Positions 55,109 through 64,000 of a stretch of DNA of 64,000 nucleotides are shown one piece after another. Both the position numbers and the translations under genes were made by a program. Source of the DNA: Verrucomicrobiia bacterium (GTDB lineage Bacteria > Verrucomicrobiota > Verrucomicrobiia > Verrucomicrobiales > DEV007); contig JAUIAH010000014.1 of NCBI GenBank assembly GCA_030425385.1, forward strand, positions 95,778 through 159,777. Reading direction: 5' to 3'. Position 1 is the first letter of the stretch; each line of letters starts with the position of its first letter. The notes below the pieces were generated by a model. The model saw only the letters and a list, made by a program, of their open reading frames with translations, had not been told where the DNA came from and searched no databases.

Positions 55109-58100
55109 ATGAAGCTCTATTCACGATCCATCGCCCTTCTCCTGCTCTTGCTTGGGATCAACCTTTCACAGGCCCAAGACGCACCCGAGAATCCTGAAGA
55201 CCGCGTGCTCACCACAGTAGGCACCTCGATAGCGGCCACGGAGGGCACTACCTGGACCTATCTGCTTTGGACGACAGAAACCCCACATCTGCTCGATGGG
55301 CACGGGTTCGCGGTCTTCCGCAAAGATGGTCTCGCGGCCTCCGATGCCCCCTACAAGCTAGTCGGACTGGTGCATCGGCAGGCGAACACGACCATCATGC
55401 GGAAGCTGTTAGTGGCGGGCCTAGGACTGGGCGAGAATCTCGATGCTCTCGAGATGGGATTGGACGGGATGTTTGGCGGCGTGGCATCTTTGGATCCCCT
55501 CACTCAAAGCCACCCCGACCAGACAGAGCGCGTCATTGCCAAATTGCGCTACTTGATCCAGCAGAGCGCCGATCATCCTCGCACCTATCGCAATCTTCAA
55601 CTCCTCTCACGTTCGCATCCCTTTGTTAGTCTCTGTCTCGGTCAAGCTTTCGCTACCGAAGAGAAAGCAGGAGGGGCCGTCACCTACGAAGTGCGCCTTT
55701 GCCCTCTTGGCACCACCGATCCCGCCACGCAATGTCAGGATGTGATCGGGCGGGTCTCTCTGGTTGCAGGCGAACCGGCCTTGCTCCCGGCTCCTGGCAT
55801 TCCCCGTGCTGCTCCCATCCACGATGCGCAAGGCCATCTGAATGTGAAACTGCGCTGGGGCATTCCGAATACGCTGCGCGAGCGCATCGTGCTTCACTAT
55901 GGCTACCACGTGTATCGCGTGGAGAAAGCCTTTGCAGAGAAAGAGAGTGTGATGTGGCATCAAACACCACCGACGCCCGTCACTGGTGACTATTGGCCCA
56001 GGCTCGCCATGCTCTACCCCGAAGTGGAGCGCGTGAACGCGGTTCCCATTCTCCCGGATCGATTGATCTCAGACCTCGAGGCCTTGGAAGGAGGACCGGA
56101 CCTCTACTTCGTGGTCGACGACAATGATCGCTTTGACGAAGGGCAGGAACCTTTCCGGGATCAAGATGAATTCTACTACTTCGTCACTGCACGCGATCTG
56201 TTAGGGCGCGATGGCTACTCCTCGGCCGCAGGGCTCGTCAAGATCTGTGATCGCCTGCCTCCACCCGCACCCCTTGGGCTGCAAGCACGCAGTGTCTATG
56301 ATCCGGGCCAGGAACGGCAAGTGTTAGAAATTGGATTTGATCAGTTTGACAACCACGCTAGTGCAACGGAGTCCGTTCGGCGCTATCATCTTTACCGCTG
56401 GGCGACTCGCGAAGAGATCCGCGAAGAGGGTGATGGCGAGCATCGAATCGCCACCCTTGCCCACATCGACGGGCAGGCTCGCCTTCGCTTCCGCGATGTT
56501 GGCGACGCTTCGCCACAAACGCCTGGCGAAGTGGTCTGGTACACGGTGCGCGCAGAGGATACCGCTGACTGCGGCCCTGAAGGTTCCGGGAATCTATCAG
56601 GACATTCTGGTCCTGTGAGTGCGGTCATTCGAGACCGATCCACGCCGGAGGCGCCCACAGGCGTCGTCCTCCTCCATTGCCTTTCCCCCGTGACCGAGCC
56701 CGACGGGGACGTGCATGCGAGCGAAGATGATGCGGCTCCGCTCCAGGATAGCATGTTCCCCTATCGCCTCACCTGTCGCAAGGTGAACCCTGCCGACGCC
56801 ATCGATTGGGTAGAGTTCTACCAAGGCAAGGGGTCCCCAGAGACTTTTGTGGCGCGGGCGTCCTTTGCCGGGGGTGATGTTTCGCTCGATGTCGACCTTC
56901 CCAAGGGCGATCGACATGTCTTTGCTAGGGTGCATGCCCATGGAAAGCTCTCAGCGTTCTCTGAGGCGCAGGCCATTTCCCCCTCGCCACAGGGAATTCG
57001 ACTGATCGTGCCTTTCAAAGCACGTCTCCTAAGCGGCATGGAACCCTATGGAGATGACTGTTTCATTCATTTCCCCACGCCTGATGATGGCCTCTTCGTC
57101 AATCTCATCCCTTCTGAGGATGCCTCCGAAATACGCGTCTACATGCGGGTCGACAACGGTCCCTTGCAACTCGTCGCTCAACGCGCGCTTGCCGACGATT
57201 CACCCTTACAGATCCACATTGAGACCGTTCCTCGTTACGCGGAAAGCCTCTGCCTCTACTCGCAGATCTACGATGCCAATGGCAATCCCAGTCCTTTGGT
57301 CCAACTTGCGTGTCTTTCTGTCAGTAGCCAACTCGTGCTCGAGGCCCCTCTCCTCTCCGCGCCACAAGCAGGCGGCGATCTCGCCAATCCTTTGGCCGAT
57401 CTCCAGTGGTTCTGCCCCAGTCCCGGCGCGGATCGCTTTCGAGTTACCATGGGCATCCTTGAAGATGCTCATCCTCTTCCGCTTAGCATTTCGGGTTCGC
57501 TATCCAACAGCAACGCCGATATTTCTCCAGGACCCTCACCTGAGTTTACGGAGACCTTTCGCTCTTACGATACCGGACGCATCTCTGGCAGTTTCCCATC
57601 CATCGGAGACGAACTCTATCAAGTGACCGTCGGCGTCCGCCCCAATGTGACCTATCTCTATATGGTGCAGGCCATCGGCCCGAATGGAGAGGAAGGCCCA
57701 GTAAGCAACGTGCACCGATTCACGTGGACTCCTCCCGCTTCCATCTACGATGCCTGCGCCGCGCCGCTCGCTTGGCCCCATCACCAAGTCGAGGCGAACT
57801 ACTTTCGCTGGGAACAGTCCCTCGCCGCAAACCCACCCGATGACCGGATGACCCTGCAGCAGCACGACGATCCGCGCATAGGGGGCGGCGTCGTCCTGAA
57901 GGTCGGTCGCTACGATTGGTCCCGCCTCACCAAGGGAGCGGACATGCCAGAATTCTCACAGTTTCCCATGCCGGTGACGCCTAACACTGGAGACACGCCC
58001 TACGACGCCTACATTCTCCCCGGCCATGCCCCACCCGAGAGCTACTTCTTTGAGGAGGACCTCTTCCCTTTCGTTCTCTATCGGTATCAGCTTCCTGGCG

Positions 58101-58387
58101 ATCTTTACGAAACCGTCGGGGGCGACCTCTATCAAGTCACTCCCTTGTTAGAGTCCGTCACCCACGAGCAACGCGACGACGACACCCTCTTCGCGGGCCA
58201 GAAGATTGTTGTCTACGATCCTCATGTCTTCATGGAAATGGACCGCCTCGCTGGAGAGATCGATCTCTTTGTGCGTGACACCCAACCCGTCATCCGCGGT
58301 GCACGCTATCGCTATCTCATGGTCCAGTTTGATGAGCGCCATGAGATCAAGCGGGTGCGTTCGTTAGGAACCCTCACCATCCAATAA
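55109..58387 (+). CDS. Large secreted FN3-like protein
   Basis: The 1092-residue protein starts at the ATG at 55109, 25 bp past the giant gene, with signal peptide MKLYSRSIALLLLLLGIN. Its body is a chain of beta-sandwich units of fibronectin type III character (LLWTTETPHLLDGHGFAVFR, LKLRWGIPNTL-like segment, YHVYRVEKAF, PAPLGLQARSVYDP, YHLYRWATREEI, ITVGVRPNVTYLYMVQA-like segment). I cannot count domains exactly. A helical insertion of about 70 residues sits near 110-180. FN3 chains mediate protein or carbohydrate binding. With its neighbours it is likely a subunit or adhesin of the same assembly. Confidence 0.82.
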   Translation: MKLYSRSIALLLLLLGINLSQAQDAPENPEDRVLTTVGTSIAATEGTTWTYLLWTTETPHLLDGHGFAVFRKDGLAASDAPYKLVGLVHRQANTTIMRKLLVAGLGLGENLDALEMGLDGMFGGVASLDPLTQSHPDQTERVIAKLRYLIQQSADHPRTYRNLQLLSRSHPFVSLCLGQAFATEEKAGGAVTYEVRLCPLGTTDPATQCQDVIGRVSLVAGEPALLPAPGIPRAAPIHDAQGHLNVKLRWGIPNTLRERIVLHYGYHVYRVEKAFAEKESVMWHQTPPTPVTGDYWPRLAMLYPEVERVNAVPILPDRLISDLEALEGGPDLYFVVDDNDRFDEGQEPFRDQDEFYYFVTARDLLGRDGYSSAAGLVKICDRLPPPAPLGLQARSVYDPGQERQVLEIGFDQFDNHASATESVRRYHLYRWATREEIREEGDGEHRIATLAHIDGQARLRFRDVGDASPQTPGEVVWYTVRAEDTADCGPEGSGNLSGHSGPVSAVIRDRSTPEAPTGVVLLHCLSPVTEPDGDVHASEDDAAPLQDSMFPYRLTCRKVNPADAIDWVEFYQGKGSPETFVARASFAGGDVSLDVDLPKGDRHVFARVHAHGKLSAFSEAQAISPSPQGIRLIVPFKARLLSGMEPYGDDCFIHFPTPDDGLFVNLIPSEDASEIRVYMRVDNGPLQLVAQRALADDSPLQIHIETVPRYAESLCLYSQIYDANGNPSPLVQLACLSVSSQLVLEAPLLSAPQAGGDLANPLADLQWFCPSPGADRFRVTMGILEDAHPLPLSISGSLSNSNADISPGPSPEFTETFRSYDTGRISGSFPSIGDELYQVTVGVRPNVTYLYMVQAIGPNGEEGPVSNVHRFTWTPPASIYDACAAPLAWPHHQVEANYFRWEQSLAANPPDDRMTLQQHDDPRIGGGVVLKVGRYDWSRLTKGADMPEFSQFPMPVTPNTGDTPYDAYILPGHAPPESYFFEEDLFPFVLYRYQLPGDLYETVGGDLYQVTPLLESVTHEQRDDDTLFAGQKIVVYDPHVFMEMDRLAGEIDLFVRDTQPVIRGARYRYLMVQFDERHEIKRVRSLGTLTIQ

Positions 58388-58390
58388 CCG

Positions 58391-61300
58391 ATGAGAAAAC
58401 ACCGACTCACGTTCACTGTAGCCGTCCTCACCCTGGGACTGGTCTCCACTTCCGGGCAGGAACACTTTGTCTACGACACTGGCAACGAACTCCTCACTTC
58501 CGCCGATGTGGATGGCGATGGTGATCGCGATTTCGTGGTCGCCGACAAGGAAACCGGGCGTTTCACCATCGGATTCGTGGATGCGGGTGGCGACCTCAGT
58601 TGGTCACGCGCCTTGTCTAGTGGGATGCCAGCGTTGGAGGATCTCGCCGCCGCTCCACTGGAAGCCGGTGAGACGCGCGCCTGGTTAGGCTTTGCCCACG
58701 CAGCCTCACAAAAGATCGACGTTCTTCGTGTCGCTAGCGACGGGATCGCCGCCCGAGAAACACACCTACCAGACCGACTTGGCCCTAGCGGGATCACCTT
58801 TACTGACATCGACAGCTCCGGAAATGGCCCATCAGACCTTTCTTACATCACTGCTAAGAATGGCGCTCAGCCCTACGGACGCAGCGACGCCAAGAGTCTC
58901 ACAGACACCACCTTTGGCGTCATTCATGAGACGTCTCTGATCGCTCAGCGTCTGCAGCGGATGAACACTGTCCGTACAGCGGGAGCCATTGATAGCATTG
59001 TCGTCATTCAACGTGGACTCACGGACAGCTTCCACCGTCACCTCATGGATCTCAGCCCCGATCCCGTCGAATCAACCACCGGTGTGGGGCAAGGCGGCGA
59101 CTACATCATCGGCCATTTCTCCAAGGTGGACTCGCCCATCCTGCTCGCCTATCAACCCGACGAATCAGCTTTCATTGCCGATCCCTTTGGGGAAGACCCC
59201 GCATTGACGCTCCATTTCGACCAGGTCGTCGATGCCGTCTTTCTGTTAGAAGAAACGAACGGGAATGCCTTGCTTGCCATCTTCCCTGGCCACACACGAT
59301 TTGCCATCTACGATTTCAATGGCGTGGCCAACCCCGTACGGCGCGCGAGTTTCGAGCTCGATGGTTCCGCCGAAATGTCAGGGATTCTAAGTGGGATGGA
59401 CGGCTTTCACCTTCTTCATCGTGGGTCAGACGGGAGTAGCATCGCCAGCACCGCATTTCACCTTACTCCTCAAGGCTACGTGCAGGGAGATACGGCTATG
59501 ATGCCCTCACGCTCGGGGCTGGGCTTAGGCATGCCTGGGCAGGTGATCGTCTACGATGTCCCGCCGTTACACGTCGATGCGGATCAACGCGTGGTCCTCT
59601 CCCGTCATCAGGTGGCCGGTGACTGGACGGAAGGGAAGGCAGCCGCCGCAGGCGGAGGCGTGAACGTCTCTCTCGCGACCCTGGCATCATCCGTATCAGG
59701 ACTCAAAGCCGCGGGGAGCGAGACGCTTCCCAATCCTGCCGCCACGCCTGCGTTGACCATGATCAATCAGATTGCCACCGACACCTCAGTCTTCTTCTTC
59801 TCTCAGTCCAGCGGCAGTGTGATCGCCAACTTGAGCATCCATCCCGCCCCTGGCAGCTACGAACACGCCGTCACACCTAGCATTCAGTCAACCTCTGGCA
59901 ATGTAACCATTCACTACCGGCTTGGCCCTACTGGCCCTTGGATGACAGGCGCAATTCCCGCCACGGTAGGCACGCTTATTCGCGACACCACCATCGAATA
60001 CTTCGCCCAAGCGGCGGGCTCGAACGCACGCACACCGATCTATGAAGCCAGCTATTTCTTTCCCAACGGTGGCGGAGATTCCCTCGACTCCGATGGCGAC
60101 GGGGTCCCGGACTTTGTCGAGATTGCTCAGGAACTAGATCCCGTCGAGAGCGGCTGGGACGCCGATGACGATGGCGCTAGCGATCTAGAAGAATTGTTAG
60201 AAGGAACCGACCCCACGGACGCCAAAGACAGGCCAGCGTCTCACGATGCCAATACCCTAACAGCATTCGACCTCGAAGCGACGCCCCTTTCCCTCTCGGG
60301 ATCCCCCCTCACCGGAGCCATCCACCCGTCTCAATCGGGCACTCTCTTACGCGCCTACCTCCCCGATGGCACTTGGTTGGGCCAAGAAGAGACCACCGCT
60401 CTCCCGGCGGCACCCCCCGTAGCCACGTTTTTAGGGCTTCCGGCAAGCTCTCCTCGGGACATGATTATTCTCTCCACACCTGCTTCCTTCACCGTCATCA
60501 ATGGCGACGACAAAGATGGGCCTCAGCCCATTGGCAGGGAAATGTTAGCCCTCGTCCCCGTTCCCACGCTCGATGCGCGCGCTTTCCCCACCCCAGATCA
60601 TCTTCCAGGCAATGCCGACGATTGGATTGCGCAGATGCAAAGGTATCACGCCGAGCTTCCAGTCACTCGGATCAGGGCCGACATCACCTACAAGTCCACT
60701 CTTGCGGCACTCCTCCTTGAGCGGAGGCTCCAAGAGATCGCGCTCCAGCGCATTCTCGGCCCGTCGATTGGCATTCTCACACTTACCCCATTCCGTAATC
60801 CGGAGGAAGCCGTGGCCTCTGGAACAGATCCCTTCCTCTCGGGCGGTCAATTCTTCACCGATCGCTACTTTGTCAGTCATTCGGACTGGCATGCCCTTTA
60901 CGATCCCTTTCCCGAAGTGCCCTTCCACTTCGACACAGGCTACGATCTTCAAGCCCTTCTGCACAGCCTCCTATCCGAGATCGAAACCCCGCCGGATGCC
61001 GATACCCAAGCGCTCTGCGACATCGCTCTCGCGATCTACCGCCTCAGCGCCCAACGTGGTCACCTCGCGCCAGGTGCTTACCGTTCCCCGCTTGAAGAGC
61101 TGCGCGCCTATCTCCAAGGGTTCGCGCTCGGGCTCAGCGGTGATGAAGCCGCTGACGAAGGCTATGCGGCACGCGCCCCGGCAGAACTCGATTACAAAGC
61201 TGCCAATCGCGCCATCGAACGCTTGGTTTCGCCCACTCAGCGTACCTTGGTCACCCTTAATCTAGAAGTTCCGTTAGGAGGCATCCACAAGCGTCCGGGC

Positions 61301-61927
61301 TGCCTCACCATGATCGACGTCGACAAGCAAATCGAGATCGCTCTCTACGATCACCGTCTCCACGCCTTCGAACTCAAAGCAGAGGTCGATTGGACCACTG
61401 GCACGCGCTTTATGGGTCTTGGCTATGCGTTAGACTCCCAAACCTACCAGTATCTTCCTTGTCCAGACAGTGCCTATCACTTGATTCAACTCGAACTCGT
61501 GAAGCTTTCCCAACCGCAACTCACGGTTAGCGCCGATTATGGGCCCGACCTGTTGGGGGATGCCTGGCTTGGCTTCTTCTTTGATGGGAAAGCAGTGGAT
61601 CCCTTCGGGGATGCGGATGGCGATGGCACCAATAACCTGCAAGAAGCCCTTGATGAAACCGATCCGACCGATCCCAACTCTAACATGCCCTCTGCCGATC
61701 TCGCTCCCCTCGACCCGGAAATTCACGAAACGGGCGAGGATGCCTTCGAAATCGTCTGGGACTTCCCCGAGGCCTACGCCGAGTTCTTCGTTGTGGAAGT
61801 TCTCCGAGGCACTCACCCGGGCGACCTCGTCTACCTAGGAGACCTCGCCGACATGGGTGACGAAGCTTTCGCCCTCATCGAGAATGATCCCCGCGGCTTC
61901 TACGTCCTTCGCATGCGCCGAAGGTAG
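58391..61927 (+). CDS. Large secreted FG-GAP/chitobiase-C/calcium-loop protein
   Basis: The 1178-residue protein begins 3 bp after the preceding stop. After a signal peptide (LTFTVAVLTLGLVSTSG) an FG-GAP-like segment (DVDGDGDRDFVVAD) starts a propeller-like region. A chitobiase-C-like domain follows near 480-555 (IHYRLGPTGPW), then calcium loops near 566-605 (DSDGDGVPDFVEIAQELDP, DADDDGASDLEELLEGTDP). The helical and beta part from 700 to 1050 is unrecognised. A final calcium loop (DADGDGTNNLQEALDETDP, about 1075) and a beta module end in FYVLRMRRR. Calcium-stabilised rods of this type are common on verrucomicrobial surfaces. The partner proteins are encoded just upstream. Confidence 0.83.
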   Translation: MRKHRLTFTVAVLTLGLVSTSGQEHFVYDTGNELLTSADVDGDGDRDFVVADKETGRFTIGFVDAGGDLSWSRALSSGMPALEDLAAAPLEAGETRAWLGFAHAASQKIDVLRVASDGIAARETHLPDRLGPSGITFTDIDSSGNGPSDLSYITAKNGAQPYGRSDAKSLTDTTFGVIHETSLIAQRLQRMNTVRTAGAIDSIVVIQRGLTDSFHRHLMDLSPDPVESTTGVGQGGDYIIGHFSKVDSPILLAYQPDESAFIADPFGEDPALTLHFDQVVDAVFLLEETNGNALLAIFPGHTRFAIYDFNGVANPVRRASFELDGSAEMSGILSGMDGFHLLHRGSDGSSIASTAFHLTPQGYVQGDTAMMPSRSGLGLGMPGQVIVYDVPPLHVDADQRVVLSRHQVAGDWTEGKAAAAGGGVNVSLATLASSVSGLKAAGSETLPNPAATPALTMINQIATDTSVFFFSQSSGSVIANLSIHPAPGSYEHAVTPSIQSTSGNVTIHYRLGPTGPWMTGAIPATVGTLIRDTTIEYFAQAAGSNARTPIYEASYFFPNGGGDSLDSDGDGVPDFVEIAQELDPVESGWDADDDGASDLEELLEGTDPTDAKDRPASHDANTLTAFDLEATPLSLSGSPLTGAIHPSQSGTLLRAYLPDGTWLGQEETTALPAAPPVATFLGLPASSPRDMIILSTPASFTVINGDDKDGPQPIGREMLALVPVPTLDARAFPTPDHLPGNADDWIAQMQRYHAELPVTRIRADITYKSTLAALLLERRLQEIALQRILGPSIGILTLTPFRNPEEAVASGTDPFLSGGQFFTDRYFVSHSDWHALYDPFPEVPFHFDTGYDLQALLHSLLSEIETPPDADTQALCDIALAIYRLSAQRGHLAPGAYRSPLEELRAYLQGFALGLSGDEAADEGYAARAPAELDYKAANRAIERLVSPTQRTLVTLNLEVPLGGIHKRPGCLTMIDVDKQIEIALYDHRLHAFELKAEVDWTTGTRFMGLGYALDSQTYQYLPCPDSAYHLIQLELVKLSQPQLTVSADYGPDLLGDAWLGFFFDGKAVDPFGDADGDGTNNLQEALDETDPTDPNSNMPSADLAPLDPEIHETGEDAFEIVWDFPEAYAEFFVVEVLRGTHPGDLVYLGDLADMGDEAFALIENDPRGFYVLRMRRR

Positions 61928-62009
61928 GAGCGGCGTTAGGTTAGGATCGCCTATTGGTCTGCCTTAATCACTCTCACAAAAGCACTGATACTTTACGCAA
62001 CGAACTGGG

Positions 62010-63428
62010 TCATTTGACTTGGCGTAATTGCAGGGCATCCACAATGGTCTTGTGCGCCAGAATGTTAGTAATAACGACTAACCAATCCCCGGAGGCAACC
62101 CAGTCCTTTCGCTTGAGATAGTCCAAGGCGTTGAGGATGGTCTCCTCCGGGTCATCAGAAAACTCGATCAGGAACGGCTCCACGCCCCACGGCAATAGGA
62201 GCTGGCGGAAGACTGGTTCAACATCAGTGAAGGCGTAGATCGGAACCCCACGGGCCCGAAGCGCTCCAAGGACGTAGGCGAGGAAACCGCTTCGGGTGAA
62301 CACAACGATCCCCGAGTTCCCTAACTCTTGCGCGAGAACCGCTGCTGAGCGCAACATCTTTGCTTTGGGCTCGCGCAACCGGATCTCTGGATTGAGTTGC
62401 GAAGGAACCGTGGGCTCAATGCTTCGGATAATGTTCTTCATCACCTCGACTGATTCGAGTGGATAGGCCCCGGTCGTGGTCTCACCCGAAAGCATGACAG
62501 CATCCGCCTGTTCGCGGATGGCGTTTGAGACGTCGGAAATCTCCGCCCTGGTTGGCATTGGCGACGTGATCATGGTCTCTAGCAGATGGGTGGCAATGAT
62601 GACTGGTTTCCCTTCTGCGAGACACGCACGGATGAGTTCCGTCTGCACCAGTGGCAACTTATGGTAGTCGATCTCAATTCCAAGATCGCCACGCGCCACC
62701 ATGATCCCATCAGCCTCACACACGATTTCTTTCATGTTTCGGACTCCTGCCTGGTCTTCGATCTTTGCGATGATACGAGCGTTTGACTCGAGACGTTCGA
62801 GAAAGGTGCGCAGGGTACCAATGTCACTGGCCTGCCGAACAAATGACAGGGCAACGAAGTCGATGCCAGCCGCGACACCCGCACGCAGATCACCCTCATC
62901 TTTCGCAGTGAGCGCAGGAAGGTTCACGGTGACACCAGGGAGGTTGAGATGACGCTTTGAACCGATGGTTCCCGGGGTGAGGACTTCGCAACGGACTCGC
63001 TCGGCATCCTTCTCAAGGACCTTCATTCGGATTAGCCCGCTGTCGACCAGCACCGTCGCCCCCACATCGAGATCTCCTGGCAGCCCCGGATAATTGACCG
63101 AAACAGCAGGTGATCCCGCAGGAGGCTCAGCGGTTTCGATGTGAAACTCAAAGCGGTCTCCGGCCTTCACTAGAATGGGCGCTTCAACCATGCCTGTGCG
63201 GATCTCGGGTCCCTTGACGTCCATCATCACACCAACGTGACGCCCAATTTCAGTCGACGTTCGGCGGATCACCGCCATCACCTCCTCTACCCACTCCTGG
63301 GAAGCGTGAGCCATGTTCAGTCGAAAGATGTCGACCCCTTCAGTGATGAGTCGGGTGATCATCGCCTCGGACTCCGTTGCAGGCCCCAACGTGGCGATGA
63401 TCTTGGTATGGCGATAGAAGTCAGACAT
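62010..63428 (-). CDS. pyk: Pyruvate kinase
   Basis: The 472-residue glycolytic enzyme converts phosphoenolpyruvate and ADP to pyruvate and ATP. The N-terminus HTKIIATLGPATES and FRLNMAHAS are diagnostic. The active-site segment has IIAKIEDQAG, with the catalytic Lys, then IMVARGDLGIEI, HLLETMI and MLSGETTTGAYPLESV. A normal-length C-terminal domain ends the protein. I prefer the ATG at 63428; an in-frame GTG at 63461 adds 11 residues unlike the family. It converges with the 1178-residue protein gene over 82 bp. Confidence 0.97.
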   Translation of the reverse strand: MSDFYRHTKIIATLGPATESEAMITRLITEGVDIFRLNMAHASQEWVEEVMAVIRRTSTEIGRHVGVMMDVKGPEIRTGMVEAPILVKAGDRFEFHIETAEPPAGSPAVSVNYPGLPGDLDVGATVLVDSGLIRMKVLEKDAERVRCEVLTPGTIGSKRHLNLPGVTVNLPALTAKDEGDLRAGVAAGIDFVALSFVRQASDIGTLRTFLERLESNARIIAKIEDQAGVRNMKEIVCEADGIMVARGDLGIEIDYHKLPLVQTELIRACLAEGKPVIIATHLLETMITSPMPTRAEISDVSNAIREQADAVMLSGETTTGAYPLESVEVMKNIIRSIEPTVPSQLNPEIRLREPKAKMLRSAAVLAQELGNSGIVVFTRSGFLAYVLGALRARGVPIYAFTDVEPVFRQLLLPWGVEPFLIEFSDDPEETILNALDYLKRKDWVASGDWLVVITNILAHKTIVDALQLRQVK

Positions 63429-63667
63429 AGGGGTATCGAGGCACTCAAACCGTCTGACCACGTACGTAGATTCAGAACGAGTGAGAGCGAAAGTCTAATG
63501 GCGAGTTTAGCAGTCGAGTAGCAAGTTCCGAGCCAATGGCAACCTCTTCATTTCCTTCGTCCCTGCTATTGCAAGAACCCACCGATTCTTTCTCCCGCAT
63601 CTTTCCGCTTTCCTCACACAGGCACTTTCATGTCCTTCTCTGGCCTTCCTAATCTAATTCCTAGCAC

Positions 63668-64000
63668 TCACTCCAACCGTTCTCGCAAGTCGCGCAACGA
63701 CCGCAACTCTCCCCAATCCCCGCCACGCATCTTCCGTCCTCCATCCTTCCGTTTCGGCCCAAAGTACTCCCGCTTCGCCTCAAAGAACCCATCCACAAAC
63801 CCCTTCGATCCTATCACCACCCCATCCGTGAAGTAACGCACCCGACACCGCAACAGCGCCGCCAACGACAGCTCCCCACCTGCCTCACGCACCGCCGCCA
63901 CCGCTTCCGCAGACGCCCCCTTCCGCACCACCTCTCCAGAAGCCGTCACCTGCGCCTCCCCCATCCCAAACAACACCCGCCGATACTCCCGACCCACCAC
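63668..64000 (-). CDS. REP-associated tyrosine transposase (RayT-like), C-terminal fragment
   Basis: A partial gene, cut by the window edge; the last 110 codons are seen. The C-terminal signature RCRVRYFTDGVVIGSKGFV followed by FEAKREYFGPKRKDGGRKMRGGDWGELRSLRDLR is that of RayT-type (IS200/IS605-related) proteins common in Verrucomicrobia. They are thought to move or maintain REP palindromes. The N-terminal HUH catalytic part lies to the right of the window, so intactness cannot be judged. The 200 bp between it and pyruvate kinase hold no gene. Confidence 0.8.
   Translation of the reverse strand: MVGREYRRVLFGMGEAQVTASGEVVRKGASAEAVAAVREAGGELSLAALLRCRVRYFTDGVVIGSKGFVDGFFEAKREYFGPKRKDGGRKMRGGDWGELRSLRDLRERLE

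Noticed and set aside
63462..63667. Small gene between pyruvate kinase and the transposase fragment
   Set aside because: Short open frames there lack ribosome sites and resemble nothing; I treat the interval as intergenic.

Overview
The window looks like a chromosomal segment of a Verrucomicrobiota bacterium, probably Verrucomicrobiae or Opitutae (an inference). The reasons are moderately GC-rich coding DNA; many secreted proteins with lamin-tail, CotH, chitobiase-C, GEVED and calcium-loop modules; a TIGR03790 protein; a sulfatase; an ECF sigma factor paired with a Ser/Thr kinase carrying WD40 repeats; a PQQ sugar dehydrogenase fused to haem c modules; and the end of a REP-associated (RayT-like) transposase. 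I saw no rRNA, tRNA or CRISPR array. Genes lie on both strands and several pairs converge within a few bases.

Layout. 1-3379: end of sucA, sucB and a DUF368 polyprenyl-phosphate translocase-like gene, tightly coupled. 3387-8058 (minus): a kinase with a membrane anchor, a small membrane protein and a secreted sulfatase. 8164-9818: a small membrane protein and a secreted SGNH hydrolase. 9827-15316: recN (minus) diverging from a PhnP-like hydrolase, TIGR03790 and DUF2851 chain whose stop and start codons overlap. 15432-18918: membrane protein, aldolase/SDR fusion, a small membrane protein of atypical base use, and a VOC protein. 19029-25797: a CotH/lamin-tail surface protein and a SWIM-SNF2 helicase. 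25935-31661: a compact Hsp70 system (TPR protein, J-domain protein, GrpE, Hsp70, zinc-ribbon protein) closed by a good terminator. 31941-34810: MFS transporter, HhH protein and an unknown secreted protein. 34811-35490: a gene-free stretch with a tandem 185-bp repeat. 35491-41336: TrkA-C membrane protein, PQQ/haem dehydrogenase, gpmI and a YdcF protein. 41471-42124: M50-type protease.

42218-61927 is the most striking part. Six genes, all on the plus strand with short gaps, encode a secreted caspase-like peptidase, an ECF sigma factor, a transmembrane zinc-ribbon kinase with WD40 repeats, and three very large secreted proteins of 2238, 1092 and 1178 residues. I infer a self-regulated surface or extracellular assembly; its function is unknown. 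62010-63428 is pyruvate kinase (minus), and the window ends inside the RayT-like gene.

A second, window-wide signal is a codon-context bias. The rare leucine codon TTA is almost always followed by G and usually preceded by G, forming GTTAG. In five genes counted by eye, 20 of 26 in-frame TTA codons sit in GTTAG and 23 of 26 are followed by G.
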